Source: Erythrocercus mccallii (taxonomy: Eukaryota; Chordata; Aves; Passeriformes; Dicruridae). From it: a DNA stretch of 64,000 nt. The stretch is from the NCBI GenBank assembly GCA_013397435.1, contig VZRG01000202.1, positions 344,634-408,633 on the forward strand, in the 5' to 3' direction. The translations under genes and the position numbers were made by a program. The first letter of the stretch is position 1, and each line of letters opens with the position of its first letter. Under the pieces are notes generated by a model that saw only the letters and a list, made by a program, of their open reading frames with translations, was not told the origin of the DNA and made no database searches. This document shows, one piece after another, positions 1-13,100 of this stretch.

Positions 1-3000
1 GTCAACAGGGTTTCAGAATATATTCAGACTATTTCAGCTGATTAAGTTACTGCTGTTTATCAAATTATCTCTTGTGAATTGAGCCAAGGTTATTAACATA
101 GGTGTACCTTCCTTTCTCTAACCTATCATGGCCCTGCAAATGAAATGAGATACAAGTGATGTTAAGTACATTAATCATTTTTATGGTTACAAGTCATAAG
201 TAAGCTGGTCAATTGGCAAATGGTAACGTTAGACTGCAAAAAATTATAATGATTGCAATCGTGAGCATGTATTTAAAGTAATAAAGTAGGAATTAAGATT
301 AAGAAGTTAGGCAGAAATTGAACCAACAAAAAAGTAAAACTGACAAGCACAAGCATCTGGCATTAGCTTACCAAATTACTATGCCATTGTAGCTGGAGGA
401 ATTGCAAATGTAAAAGCAAGTTATTCAGACATCAAAGTGATAGGAAACTATGGCGTCTTGCACTGCCAGTTTTTAGTCTATAATTACAGATATGAAGAAT
501 AAATGTGCTCTGCTACAGATATACGTCATCTTTTTTTAAAGAAAACTTGTTTTTACTAAAGGGATTTATGGTTTCTTTTGCCATATACACACAATAAAGA
601 GAAGTTATCTTTCATATTTATGATGTCATCAGAATTATTTTGACTATGATGACTTTAGACTACTCAAGCAGGCTTAGCAGTTCCAGGCCTGCCAATAACA
701 CCGTTAGAGCCTCTATTAGAAAGAAAACATTGAGGGCAACAAACAACCTGTCGTGCACTATTGTTTGTATGCAAAAGGCTCTTTCTCATGTGCTCTAGTG
801 TCAGGATTTATGTATTCTGGCAGATGGAAGACACTCACTCCAGAGCATGCTGTATCACATCCCAAGAGATAAATCTAGATGCAGCTATTCCTTGTTTCAT
901 TGAAATAAATTTTCTTTTAGCCCTTACAAGAAACTTAGTGCTTCACTCAGTTGCTTATATTTAGATAACTACTACTTTTTGAAACACTTTAGCATATGGG
1001 GTCCAGCTTCCACTTTAGAGGGGCGCGGGTCTCTGTATGTTCTTTGCCATATCTGCAAGGTCTGTGCAAAGCCTTGGATACTATCCCTACTATCCTGGCC
1101 AACACCAGGATAGATACCTAGACCTTTGTAAGTGGAACTGAATGTATTATGTGTAAGTGACTGAATTAAGGCCATGATATTTTTTTCCTGCCGAAATTAG
1201 ACAGGAAAAGGCAGTATTAATGCTTTAAACACTTTAGGAGGATGATTCAGGTTCTAAGTGTAGATACAATACTATCTTTGCCTGTGTTATTTGGGATGCC
1301 TAGTTTACACTGTAATCAAACTACAAATGTAATTAAAGAAGCCAGTAGAGTCTGGAGAGATATTTGGCTCATCCTGACAAGGACACCTAGATTTTTTCAA
1401 CTGGAAATCTATTCGTCTCTAACCTACTGTATTAGCTAGGTGTCTATTAAGTTGATACATATACATGATATACAACAGATGTCTTCAGTCTGTCATTGAA
1501 TCTTACTTAGATTATCCTAGACTTGGGTGCATAGAAAAAGACAGAAAACAACAAGAAACAGAAGTGTGTTTAATTAATGGATCATGGTACTATAACCTAT
1601 CTTTCTACTATAAATAATGCATGAATATTTCAGAAATTTGGTTGTAACAGAAGATAATGGATCTGTATTGTTATTAGAATATTGTAAGATACTGGACCAA
1701 CCTTGGATGTCTTCAGAGTATTACCCTTTCCCAAAGTCCTCAAAAACATTCCCTTTACTACCATATTCTGAAGGCAAGACAGAAACTTCTACTGTAAAAT
1801 GGGGTAAAGCCTTTAATGGAACAGAAATTAGTCTCAACCCTTACAGACATCTCAAAACACTGATAACATTACCACCCACCAACCCACCCAAATAAAATCT
1901 CTGCTGTATTGTATAATAGTTGTTGATAAATATAATACTACAGCACATGTAGTTTGAATGATTAGGTCTTTCCAAATTTAAAAAAAAACCACAATGACGT
2001 ACTGTTTTAAAATCTATAGCCATTTAATTTTAGTCTGTAAAACAAGAAAGAGGTCATATTTCTCTTATTTAACCCCTTTCTTAACTTTATTATAACTTTA
2101 TTAAATAAATTTTATACTTCTGTCTTCTTGGTGTTTTTGTTTGGGATTAAAAAAAAGATATCCACAATAAGTAGTAAATGTATAAAAATATTATTTATGT
2201 CAGTAAATTTCAATTGCATACAGCTCAAGAAATTTGAAACATATTTATATGTAAATGAGCAGAATAAAAATAAATATCCTTCTAGAAGAGACAGGATTCT
2301 AGTTTAAATTCTTCATATAGTGAAAGTTAATTGTTCTGAATAAATACTCTTACTTAAAATAGCAGCCAATTAAAACCACACTTGATGTTTTTTCTTGTTA
2401 GTTTAAATATATATATTAAAACTATTTAGGAATGTCTACATAATAGGAGGGAAAGGGAACCCCCTAGTGTATGAAGTAAGAATTAAACATGGATATTACC
2501 TGAAGCCGTATCCATCAAGGTGTGCAAGCTGACATTCAAGCTAGATTTTGTATATAAAGAAATTAAATACTTTGAATATATTTTAGTTTTGGGACAAGCT
2601 CAAAATATCAAGATTAAAAAAAAAATGGTGAATAATTCTATCTGTTCTTATGAATCAGCAATATAATGTATTTGATTTTACTATTTATTAGAAATTACCA
2701 TCAAGTTTAAAAACATTAGTAATTGGATCCATCATGAACTCTAATGATATATAAGCCAGTGGAGCATAATAAATTTTCTTCTTTTGAAAATATTTTATAT
2801 TAATCATACCTAGAAATCACTATTTTGGTATTTTTCCCTGTGTGAGCACTCGGTGAACTCTTACCTTTGCATGCTCACCCTAGCATGCTCATATTTCAAA
2901 TGTTCCCTTCATTTCTCATGCTCTTTGATGGCTTTTCTGCTTTTGACTGGTCTTTCTTCTTTCTGACAAATATTAAACTATAGAAATAGTATTGATGTAC

Positions 3001-3204
3001 CAACATCCTTTCCCTAATGGCTTGTTTAAATAATCAAACACAAATATACCCTCCCAAATGAGTGGAGATTTCTGGTTTGGCAGTTGATGTATTCTCATTT
3101 TGCATTCAGTATGGACAGCTGTCGAAAAGAACACCATATTCCAGCACTAAAGACTCAGGTATCTTTATTAAAGATTTTCTGTGGGGAAAAGCCTCTAGGG
3201 CAAG
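1..3204. other. AT-rich non-coding sequence, no gene seen
   Basis: No exon, RNA gene or recognisable transposon was found. Short reading frames here are scattered with no domain or splice context. The only local structure is a 9-bp inverted repeat at 1090-1098/1105-1113 (CTATCCTGG and its complement, 6-base spacer), inside a short GC-richer patch at about 1000-1140. Confidence 0.6.
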
Positions 3205-3616
3205 CTGTATGAGGAGTGTCTGAGGTCACTTGACTTCTTCAGCTTGGAGGAGACTGAGGAGACCTCATTGCAGTTACAGCTTCCTTCTGAGGGGAAAGGG
3301 AAGGTCAGACACTGTTCTCTTCTCTGTGATGCCCAGTGACAGGACCTGAGGGAATGGCCTGCAGCTGTATTAGGGTAGGTTTAGCTTGGATGTCAGAAAA
3401 AGGTTCTTCACCCAGAGGGAGGCTGGGCACTGGAACAGGCTCCTCAGGGAAGTGGTCACAGCACCAGCCTGAGAGATCAAGATGTGTTTGGACAATGCTC
3501 TCAGGGACATGGTGTGACTCATGAGGTGTCCTGTGCAGCACCAGAAGCTGGATATTATGACGATGATGGGTCCCTTACAACTCGGGCTATTCTGATTCTA
3601 TGATTCTGTGATTCTT
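3205..3616 (+). mobile_element. CR1 LINE, 5'-truncated 3' end
   Basis: The plus strand reads through the CR1 ORF2 tail and 3' UTR. It begins near a decayed 'gaggagtgtctgaggt' block and continues through 'gatgcccagtgacagga' and 'gcactggaacaggctcc'. It ends in the diagnostic short tandem terminus at about 3590-3616 (repeats of ATTCTATG/ATTCTGTG). CR1 elements are avian non-LTR retrotransposons that are usually truncated at the 5' end and carry such 8-bp terminal repeats instead of a poly(A) tail. Frames in both directions are broken, so this copy is dead. The 5' limit is approximate. Confidence 0.88.
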
Positions 3617-6600
3617 TTAAACTACTTTATACTACCTTTTCACTCCATTTTTATTGAAATATTTACTGACTATAATGAAGTTATCTCTGGTTCCAACGAG
3701 GTTTGTGAGACCTAAATTAACTTCTGTGTTTCTATCTGTTTTAAATACATGGCAAAACCAAAGAGAACTTAATCTATTATGTTTTCCAAGAGTGCAGGTC
3801 CATTCTTGTTTGTTTCCCATATTGTTAAAAGGACATTTGAAAGGTTATGGTGTTACAGTATTTTCCACAATCTACCTCATTTTTTTGACTTTTATGCCAT
3901 GCATCTAAGGATGAGTGCACAGGAAAAGCATGAGGGCTGAAGAATGAAACTAACAAAACGTCAAATTAACCAGCTTCTGCCAGTTAGTCTATTCTGTCCT
4001 CAAACTTCTCAAAGTCCAGAAAGACTGAGAGCAAATATTGCTGCCACATTTTAGTGTTGGGCCAGCTGAGAATAATGTATCCTTTTCTCATTACATTCAC
4101 TCCACCCTTTGGCTCCTCCTCATCAAGGGACAAGCTGAGAAGAACCTGAAATAAAATGTTATGCCAAATCATCAGTCTGGGAAATTGAACTAGGAGGAAG
4201 TTTTAGAAAAAAGTCTCCTGTCCATAAGCAGGTAAAGAGAAAAAACATAGCACAGCAAAGAGGAGAGGTGAAATAGAGAGCAAAGCTACTGACGGCCAAG
4301 AGCCAAAACAATCCAGTGGTGAAGAAGGACAGCCAGGAAGCTGAAAACCTTAGAGGAAAGCCTGAGCATCCAGCCAGAAGCCATGAGTTTACAAATTCTT
4401 GTGGGAAAGCTTGATTGAGGGATCCTAGTGCTCCTAGCCCAATAAGAAAGACAGGTGCAGAACACTGAACCTCACAAGTAATTTTGTAACCACAGTCCAA
4501 AGAAAATAAAAACTTCATTAGTATTGGAAAAACTGACTTTTTCTGTGCTCACTTGACCAAATTAAGTACTCATACCAAATGTATCGAGCTGTACTGGTAA
4601 AATGTATTGCATAACCTCATTCTGTATCAAGTCTCTATTGGTGTAAACTTTGAAAATTCCATTAACTCCAGTGAATTTATATTTATGTAAGCCAGCTGAA
4701 AATCCAGCTCTCAAAATGCAAAATTAATTTTGCATGAACAAGCACATATGAACTTGTGAAATGCTGTATTAATGTTTATTATGGATTACAAAAGTTAATT
4801 ACAAAAGGTGCAAATTAATGCCTACTCCATAGTAACAGACTCTCAAGCTGTGACAGTGCCAGAGTACTAGCAATATTGAGAAGTTTTAGATGTTATTGGC
4901 ATGTAATTTCAATCTAAATCTAAATCTAATCTAAGTTTGTGAATCTGCCTGGTCTCAAGGTACCACTTCACAAAGGCCAAAATCTCCTTGAGAGCCTATT
5001 ATATACATAGAGCTGTGTGTCATCCTCATACATCTCAGATTGTAATAGATGTCTGTGTTTAGCTAATCAAATCAGGCCTCTGTTGTCTAGATTGCCAATG
5101 TCTATGTTTGAGCGAGATTTTCTACCTTCTTTATAGTCATTAAAGACAAATTGACACCTTTACTTCAAAAAAACATTGGTGAAATGTAAATGCTCTCTTC
5201 AAAATGACTGCATCCAAGAAAAGCCTATTCATTCTCCATTAAAAAAGGAGCAAGAAGTAGTCATCTTAGATTATATATAAATTTACATTTTATGAAATAT
5301 TGCCATCTAGCACCATAATATTGCTCCCTAAGGAACTTGTGTCTTCCTCTTTCCCTGCTGTCTTGTTTGTCATGACAAAGATTTATGCCACCCATAAAAC
5401 CACTTGTACTACTACCAGCTACCACAGGCCCACCTGGTCTGAAATAAAGTGCCCTTTTCTCCTTCATCTGTCAAATGATTGACCCTATGGAACAGCTATT
5501 ATCTTTGCTGAGAAAGCTTGGGGGATTGCAGCTTAGTTCCATATAGGATATGGCCTTACAGGGAAAATATTTTGCCTTGTTTCTCATTGCAGCTGGACAA
5601 TGTACTTATTGCAGCAATCCTCTTCCACAGAGGAACATAACAGGTCTTATTCACCTCAATGTTTAATAAATTAGCTTTCTGAGGTACAAACAGAGGGTCA
5701 CAGGAACTTAAGCTGTTTGCCAGAGAGTACATCTGCTGCTTTTCTTACTAATGCTTTTAAATGAACATCTGCAAACCTCCTGAGACGATTGACTGATTTT
5801 GTCTTGCAGCCTTTTAACACAGAGAAAATAAACAACCTTCCATAATTTCAACGTTGGAAGAATCAGCTTCATTTGTTCAAGAAGAAGATAAAAGATTAAG
5901 CTGAAAATTATTATAATTTTTAGTAAATTGTCTCTACATAAAAATTAAACTGTAATGGAATCTTGATATTTAATGATATGAGAATAAATAAACACTCATG
6001 TAAGTGTGCACATATATGCATGTACACATACATAAACGTACACCACTGAATTCAGTGGGTAACCGCTGCTGAAGAGCTGTGTAAGGGTATATGCATACAG
6101 ACAGATGGATGTCCTTACATTTTAGTAAACCCAGAAGTTTTTTCCACCCCAGTTTCTGAAAAAAAAAATAAATTAGTTGAATTACACATAGAAAAAACAA
6201 TGTAAAAGGTCACAACAGAAAGAATCTTCACACATTTGTGTAGTGTATGAATTACACAGTAAAAAGTTGTCTTCTACATTTTTAGTCATGTGCAAATGGG
6301 AACATTGTTTTCACACAATAAAACAGATTATGATTTTCTAATTTCTTCCATTTTTTTCTTAGCAGAATACTTAATAAAATTTGTTGCCATCTTCAAGGTA
6401 TTTAATTTACCAGTAAATTAAATACAGATGATTGTTTCTGATAAAAAGTACTTGCTGCCAAACTATAGAGTGTTGATAGTCTCCAAATAGAAGACTATAG
6501 AGATTTAAGACATCTAGGTTTTATTCTTAGCATAAAAGTACCCTATGTGTGTACCACTGCATCATATCTACCAAATTACTTATTCAGAGTCCTGAAGTCC

Positions 6601-6620
6601 TGAATGAGCATTCTCTTCCC
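3617..6620. other. AT-rich non-coding sequence, no gene seen
   Basis: No feature beyond small inverted repeats is supported. The clearest is a perfect 13-bp inverted repeat at 6398-6410/6413-6425, described separately. Reading frames of about 120 codons on the minus strand around 4160-4520 have no recognisable domain and no splice context, so I treat them as chance. Confidence 0.6.
6398..6425. repeat. Perfect 13-bp inverted repeat (small cruciform-like palindrome)
   Basis: GTATTTAATTTAC at 6398-6410 is followed by a 2-base spacer and its exact reverse complement at 6413-6425. It is AT-only except for the outer G/C pairs. It could fold as a short hairpin. No function is known. Confidence 0.85.
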
Positions 6621-7210
6621 TGTTCTGTTTATTTTGGATGAGATAAGGTTAATTTTCTTCCTAGCAGCTTGCACATGGAGCTATGTATTGGATTTGGGAC
6701 TGCAGCAGTGCTGCTAACACAGGGTTGGTTTAGATATTGCTGAGCAGTGCTCACACAGAGTAAAGGCCATTTCTGCTCCTCATCCCACCCCATCCCACCA
6801 CTAAGTTGGGGGTTCACAAGAATTTAAGAAGGGACACCCGTGGGACATCTGACCTCAACTGACCGAAGGGATATTTCACACCATCTGACATCACACTTAA
6901 TGATAGAAGCTGGGGAAAGGAAGAGGAAGGCGAGATGTTCAGTTATGCTATTATTCTTCCAAAGTCACTGTTGTGCATGGTGGGGTCCTGCTTTCCTGTG
7001 GATGGCTGAACACCTGCCTGCCCATGGGCAGGGCTGAGTGAATTCCTTGTCTTGCTTTGCCTGTGTGCATTGCTTTTGCTTTACCTATTAGACTACATTG
7101 GTTTCAACCCACGAATTCCCTTACTTTAACCCTTCCAATTCACTCTCCCATTTCATTTCTGGGGAATGAGCAAGTGGCTGTATGGGGATGAGTTGCTGGC
7201 TGGAGTTAAA
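6621..7210 (+). mobile_element. Solo LTR of a common avian ERVL-like endogenous retrovirus
   Basis: The sequence follows an LTR family recalled as abundant in bird genomes. Landmarks are 'ggttaattttcttcctagcag' near the 5' end, 'attgctgagcagtgctcacacagag' in U3, 'gacctcaactgaccgaagggatatt', 'gatggctgaacacctgcctgcc', 'tttgctttacctatta' near the poly(A) site, and 'gagttgctggctggagttaaa' at the 3' end. The TATA region is decayed ('taatgatagaagctgggg'). The terminal CA and its flank look lost after 7210. No internal gag/pol/env follows, so it is a solo LTR. Family name and exact ends are from memory and need repeat masking. Confidence 0.75.
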
Positions 7211-10073
7211 GAAAAAAATCTATAAAGACCAGGCATTGTTTGGATATAAATTAGATTTTCTATACATGGTAAATGGAACATTTGATTTGTAAAATTTAGC
7301 AGTCAAATTATTTGAAATATTTATTTCTCAGCCTATTGTGCTGCTGGTAAAAATTATAAATATATTGTTAGAAAAAAGAATAAAATCTTAACTAAACTGG
7401 GAAATAGTGAAGAAATCAGTAAGCCTATTGGGAAGAGCACTCTGTGGAATACTCTCACATTGCAGAATCTCCTGTATTAAAGGCGGCACGAGATAGATCT
7501 GCTTTAAAATAAGCAATTAACATTCAGTGCCTTGCTCTGCACATTTGAGTCTTGCCAGCCTGACCCTTCAGAGGATGTTCCAGGCTGTCAACACTGAATT
7601 GTGAAGCCTGAATGTAAGTATAAGTGCCATGTAGTACACCGTGAATGAGCTGCTCTGGACACCCGCACTATTGCACTGTTCTGTTTAGAAAACATTAATT
7701 TGTTACAAGAAGACTCCTCTGCTATAGCCAGACACCAAAACAACAGTTATCACAATAACCTTCGGGAATTTTAGTGTTTTGGCCGATATAATCTGTAATT
7801 ACTAATTCACAGGATCTGAAAATAACTATAACATGTAAAACAGTCCAAATATCAATAGATAACACTATCAGCTGCTCAGCTGTGACTGTAGCACTTCCTA
7901 CTAATGAAAGCATCCAGTAATTTCAATAAAAAGACTTTTAAAATCCTTAATTAAAAAGCAACATCAATGTGCTCTTCCTTATCTGAGCAAATTTCTGGAA
8001 AGCTGAAGCATAAACTGAAAGAACAGCACCACCAGCCTTTTTCTACCAATGAAGAAGTAGCACTTAACTTTCTCATAATAAAAGAATAATTCTCATGACT
8101 TCAACTTCACCCCAAACTCCAGGTTTTGAAGCAAGAATTTGAAATGCTAAAGGGGATGGACTTTTAAAAGGATGTTAAAAGGATGTACTTTTTAAAATTT
8201 ATAACAGATAAAAAACCCTACCCCAACAAAATCATACCAGTAAAAAACACCAATTCCCCTTGGACAGCTTATGTCTGGAATTCTGTGTATGAACTTGTTT
8301 TCCTGGCTGCACAGAAGATCAGGGCCTATTTTGGGAAGGCTGTTGCTCACACAGTTGCATTTACTAGGGATAAAGAAACTTCCTTGTACTAGGACAGATG
8401 TAGGTAAAGATGACCTCAGGTATAGAATGGTCTAAAATTTGCCTTAGTCTAAGTAGTCTGTTTACTGAGCTACGAAACACAGTGAGCCTGGGCATTTAAC
8501 TGAGCAAAGGCAGAGGCCTTTTTGGCTGTGCAGAACTTCAAACTTCTGGGAAGTATTTGTCAACAGCATTCCATGTTTAGACAGGTCAAGCAGGTAGGTA
8601 ATGTTAAGCAACATGTTTCCCAATTGCTTGCCTGGATGTAAGTACACACTTGCAATCTAACAGAATTTCAGATTCCAAACCCCAGTGTTGAATCAGATCC
8701 TTTTGTTTAATGTCATTTACAAGACTAAAATAAATGCATGCTCTTCAATTTCCATAACTGTTACAAAAGAAATTCATCAGCTGTAGTAACACATTCAGAA
8801 CTTACTACTATAAGAAAATCTCGTGTGAAAATTAACAAATGGGACTTTCATCATAAATGGGAGTGTTAAAGAAACAGGGAAAACCAAGAGTTTTTCCATG
8901 AAACTTCTTCCATTTGAAATGCATTACTAAACCTGATACTTCCCCTAGCAGAGAAAAGGATTTTAATAGTGAGGAGAGGAAGCAAAACAACCACTTCCAG
9001 AAGAATAGAATAAATGACAAAAAAACTAAGTACTACTTATGATTGAAGACAATGTTTGGGGCTGGAGGGACAAATAGTTTTGCAGGAATATTTTAGAGAC
9101 CTCCGTTTCATGTACAAGTAATCAAAGTTTAAATGGTGTTTATGTTCAAGAGCTTAAACTATGAAAGCCAAATGTAATGTTGAATAAGTGCTTTCTAAAT
9201 GAACATTCGAATGTTAAGTGAGGTAAAGATATTCTGGAATATCACACCAGAGAACAATGTTAAAATTAAGAGCATATAATTATTGAAGGATGAAAGAGAA
9301 AGGCAAAGATGTCTTAAAAACATTTCACAATTAAGTTTTCCTCATGTATTAATGTGCATTGATGTTCCAGACACACTTTACCAGCTCTCAGTAAAAGAAA
9401 CCCCCCAAAAAATACAAAAAAACACAACTCAGGTGGCTTTTGAATAAGAATGAGCTGGGCTTTCATTAATATTATGTTAGAATGATGATGGTTTGTAAAC
9501 TAGAGACATTCAAAATAATGAAATTATCTAATAACGTCTGAAACTTAAACTAAAACAATGTTTATTTCAATCACCATATGCTGATATTTCCATTCAAGGG
9601 AAGCAGAAAATGGCTATGAGATTATATTTTATTGCCTGTTTAATGAGCTATTACAAAAACACTTAATGGCACCATAAAACTTAGCAGGGAAAATGTCACT
9701 ATAATCCCAGTAACTCAGGCTTGCAATTATTTCATTATTTTAGAATTATTTAATGAAAAAGAGATCTGTTTAATTAAACCTGTAAAGCCAAAGCACCAAG
9801 GGAAGAATTTTAAAAGTGGAATCTTCCAGTTAAACTCATTCATTTTTTTGTACCCACACACTTGTAAACTAATTTTCTAGTGCTACATTGAGTACAACTT
9901 CTGAAAATCTTGACTTAATTAAGAACTTAAGTCTAGACTCCATGTGAACAAATATTACCTGAATGACCAGATCTTTAAGTAGGAACACAGATATCTACCA
10001 GAAATCACAGAAATCTATGACAGAAGTATGAACTTTTTGTCTGTACTATCTCTAGAGTAACTGCAAGGTGACT

Positions 10074-10078
<5 letters not shown>
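7211..10078. other. AT-rich non-coding sequence, no gene seen
   Basis: I see no transposon, exon or RNA gene. The segment around 7440-7660 is richer in complex, less AT-biased sequence and could be a conserved non-coding element, but that cannot be judged without an alignment. Confidence 0.5.

Positions 10079-10116
<38 letters not shown>
10079..10116. repeat. (AT)19 microsatellite
   Basis: An uninterrupted run of 19 AT dinucleotides (38 bp). It is long enough to be length-polymorphic and to form a self-complementary hairpin. Confidence 0.98.
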
Positions 10117-10119
<3 letters not shown>

Positions 10120-13100
10120 AAAATCCTGACCTTTTAAGGCAAAGTTTTTAAACAAGTAATTTTTGTTCCTTCCTCTTTTTGAAGAATGAGAATAACACTT
10201 TCATCAAATTATAGGTATGGATTAAAATGATTTATCTTTCTACATTTCTGAATTATATAAAAGATTAATAAGAAAAGAAACATTTATTAAAATTCTAATT
10301 GTTTAAGCCTTTTAAAATGTACTATAAAAAAAGATAAAGTGGGATGAAGTATTTTGAGTGTTGAGTACCCATGTGCTGCCATAGAGATTTAACTCTTATT
10401 CAATACCGTTATTTATTAATGTATTCTTATAAAGATGAGGACACTGCATTAGGAATAAGGTTCAGGCTGTCAGAGATATTAAAGGCAAGTGGTCATCTAA
10501 GCTGTGTTAGGAGAGCTCACATAGAGAAGTTGGGTGCTTCTGTGACAATTAAGGCCTTTGGAAATCTCTTTTTGCGTGAAATAAATTTTTCAGTCTCTCA
10601 AAAACATTAAAGAAAGAGATAGCAACTGAAATTGGCATAGCCAATTGTTACCTGCAGATTGCATGCTTTTGTAAAATTCCCTGTTTTCTACATTTGCTCA
10701 GTTCTGCTGCTGGAGTCATCACTTCTGTTGCATGGGAACTAATTGTTCTGAATGAGCTCCTAGGTAAAATGGAATAAGATATTGGAGGTATGCTCATACT
10801 ACCTTATTTTTTTTTCCTCTTTATGCTTTTTTTGCCTTTTTATCTTTCTGTAGGCTATCCATTCCTTAAATAAAAATGAATACATGAAAGGTGGGAGGCA
10901 GGTGAATCTAGTCAAACTTAATCTCATCTAATCAAGTCATGTTCACTTTCACTAAGCAAAGGCTTCAGTCACATGAAGAACTTTGAGGAGAGCCAGAGCA
11001 TGAGACTGGTAATTCACAGCACTTGTCCATTTGAAAATTCAGTTTAAGAAACTTTCACTTACCCTTTTTATAAAATGAAAAGAGAAATTGTATTTGGATT
11101 AAAATTCAATTTTGGATTAAAATGGAAATAGTAAGCTTGCTTGTTTGTGTGTTGATACAATATGCATGAGGTTTCTTAATATCTGCTTGCTTGGAGTTAA
11201 TTTTTGTTTTAGGTTTGGGGTTTTTTTTTTTTTAAGAAAAATTATCTTTTGGTGTCATATATTTCAGTTTACCATGTAATTCAAGAGTTTTGTTTTAGGG
11301 CTAACTCATAAACTGTTTTGAGCTTCTTGCTTTAATTCTAAGCAATATCCTTGCAAACACAGAATTAGAATCCATCTTGCTATTACTGATTTATTTTTCA
11401 GGGACTCTCATAGCCTCCAGGCTAAACATCTGTGTAGACTACACCCTATTCTAAAGAGTAACTTCCTCTTCAGAAGCAGTCATGTGATGTTAAATTGACA
11501 TTATGCCCTTTGAAGCATGAACCATTGCCAGAAGTGAAGTCAGAACTCCACCCCACACTTCAGTGTTGTGCAAATGTAGTTTATATGGACACTGCAGAAG
11601 GGTAACTTGTGTCAATGTGTTTCATATAAACTTGTCTAAAGTGTTGATACATGACTATTGCAGTGGCAGTCACAACATGTTTCTTGGATACGCTATTCTA
11701 AAAAAGATTTTGAGAAAGTATGAATGTAAATGAAATTCTAAACAATGAGAACTTCTGAAAAAATATTGCCATTCCCAATCCCTTAGCGCTTGCCCATTTT
11801 TTAAGTTTCACTTAAAAAAACCCCTAGTTTATTTTAATATTTTTATTACTGTAGAGACTGTATATATAACCTTTTTAATCTGTGGATTTAATTAATGTAC
11901 TTGGCAAAGTAAGTATCAATCTCTTTATGCATAGCACCAATGTTGTGTCTGAATAACATGGCAGAGACTATATCTTCAGATGTAGTCAGAATGACTTTTT
12001 GAAAACAGAACAAAAATTGATATAAGCAATTATTAAATACACATGATCTCCCATAATGCCCAGAAAATGGAATCATTATTTGTATTGTTGATGGAAGTGC
12101 TGAAAAATATAAAAGATATAGTCTTAAAGAAAGGAATCCTTTGTTCAAAATTTATGTTTCAAGGGTCCCTAAAAAGCATGCTGTCTGCCAGTCACTCAAA
12201 GAAAAACTAATTTAATGCACAAGTTATAGACCTATGTGAAGCTGCAAAAGTTGTACAGATAAATGCTGTAAAAAAAAATTACGTGGTAGGACAAGACTGC
12301 TGTCACATCTATCTATTCCACTTGTTTATTAGCCAGCTGGCAGATAAAATCCTTTTCTCTGGTCCTCTAACTTCAGAAAGTACCAGTTAAAGGGTTATAA
12401 TGGTGAGGAGCAGGCAGGAAGAGCCAGCAGGAAATTAATGAAGTAAAGTCAAGAGAAGCAGAGTAACTGAGAAAATGTTAGGAAACAGGAACAGAATTAG
12501 AAAAAATCAGTAATTTGAAAGTTTAATAGTTGTGAGGAAGCTTGATTTGAGTGTTATATGCAGACAAAGAGCTGTAAAAGGACTACTATAACCCCTGTTA
12601 TTTTTTTTTAGCACAGACATTTCCTTACACACAATTAAAGTAGATTTGGGGGATTAAGAAATAAATGTCTCAGAGCCTGTGGGAATAGAGTTGTTAAATC
12701 TAGTGTCTTGGCCACACTCCAGTTTGGATATTGCCCCATTTTTTTAAAGTTGCATATGGTAACTGTCTGTCCTGCCCTAAACTGACAAGCAGCCTTGCTT
12801 TATTTTGTTAGCCAGCTACTTATTCTTAAGTAGTTTGTAAGTCTTTGGTGTAAAAGATGGTATATCCAAAGCTCTGGATCAAATAGATTGCTTTGGATTG
12901 CCAAAAGGAAGATTTATGTGAAAAAATTTGTAAAGGTAAATTTTTCTCAGAGTTCCTGTCATAATGTGTATGTGGAGAGTGGGGAAAGGAATATATTCCA
13001 TACATTTGAATGAGCTTCTGGCAGCAGGACTTCTGTTCTGGTTCTCATTGCAATTGACGAAGTTCTCTTTGAGACAGGCAAGGCATTTGGAGTCTTTTTC

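Noticed and set aside
4159..4518. 119-codon minus-strand hydrophobic open frame
   Set aside because: No start, splice or domain support, and hydrophobicity follows from the purine-rich plus strand.
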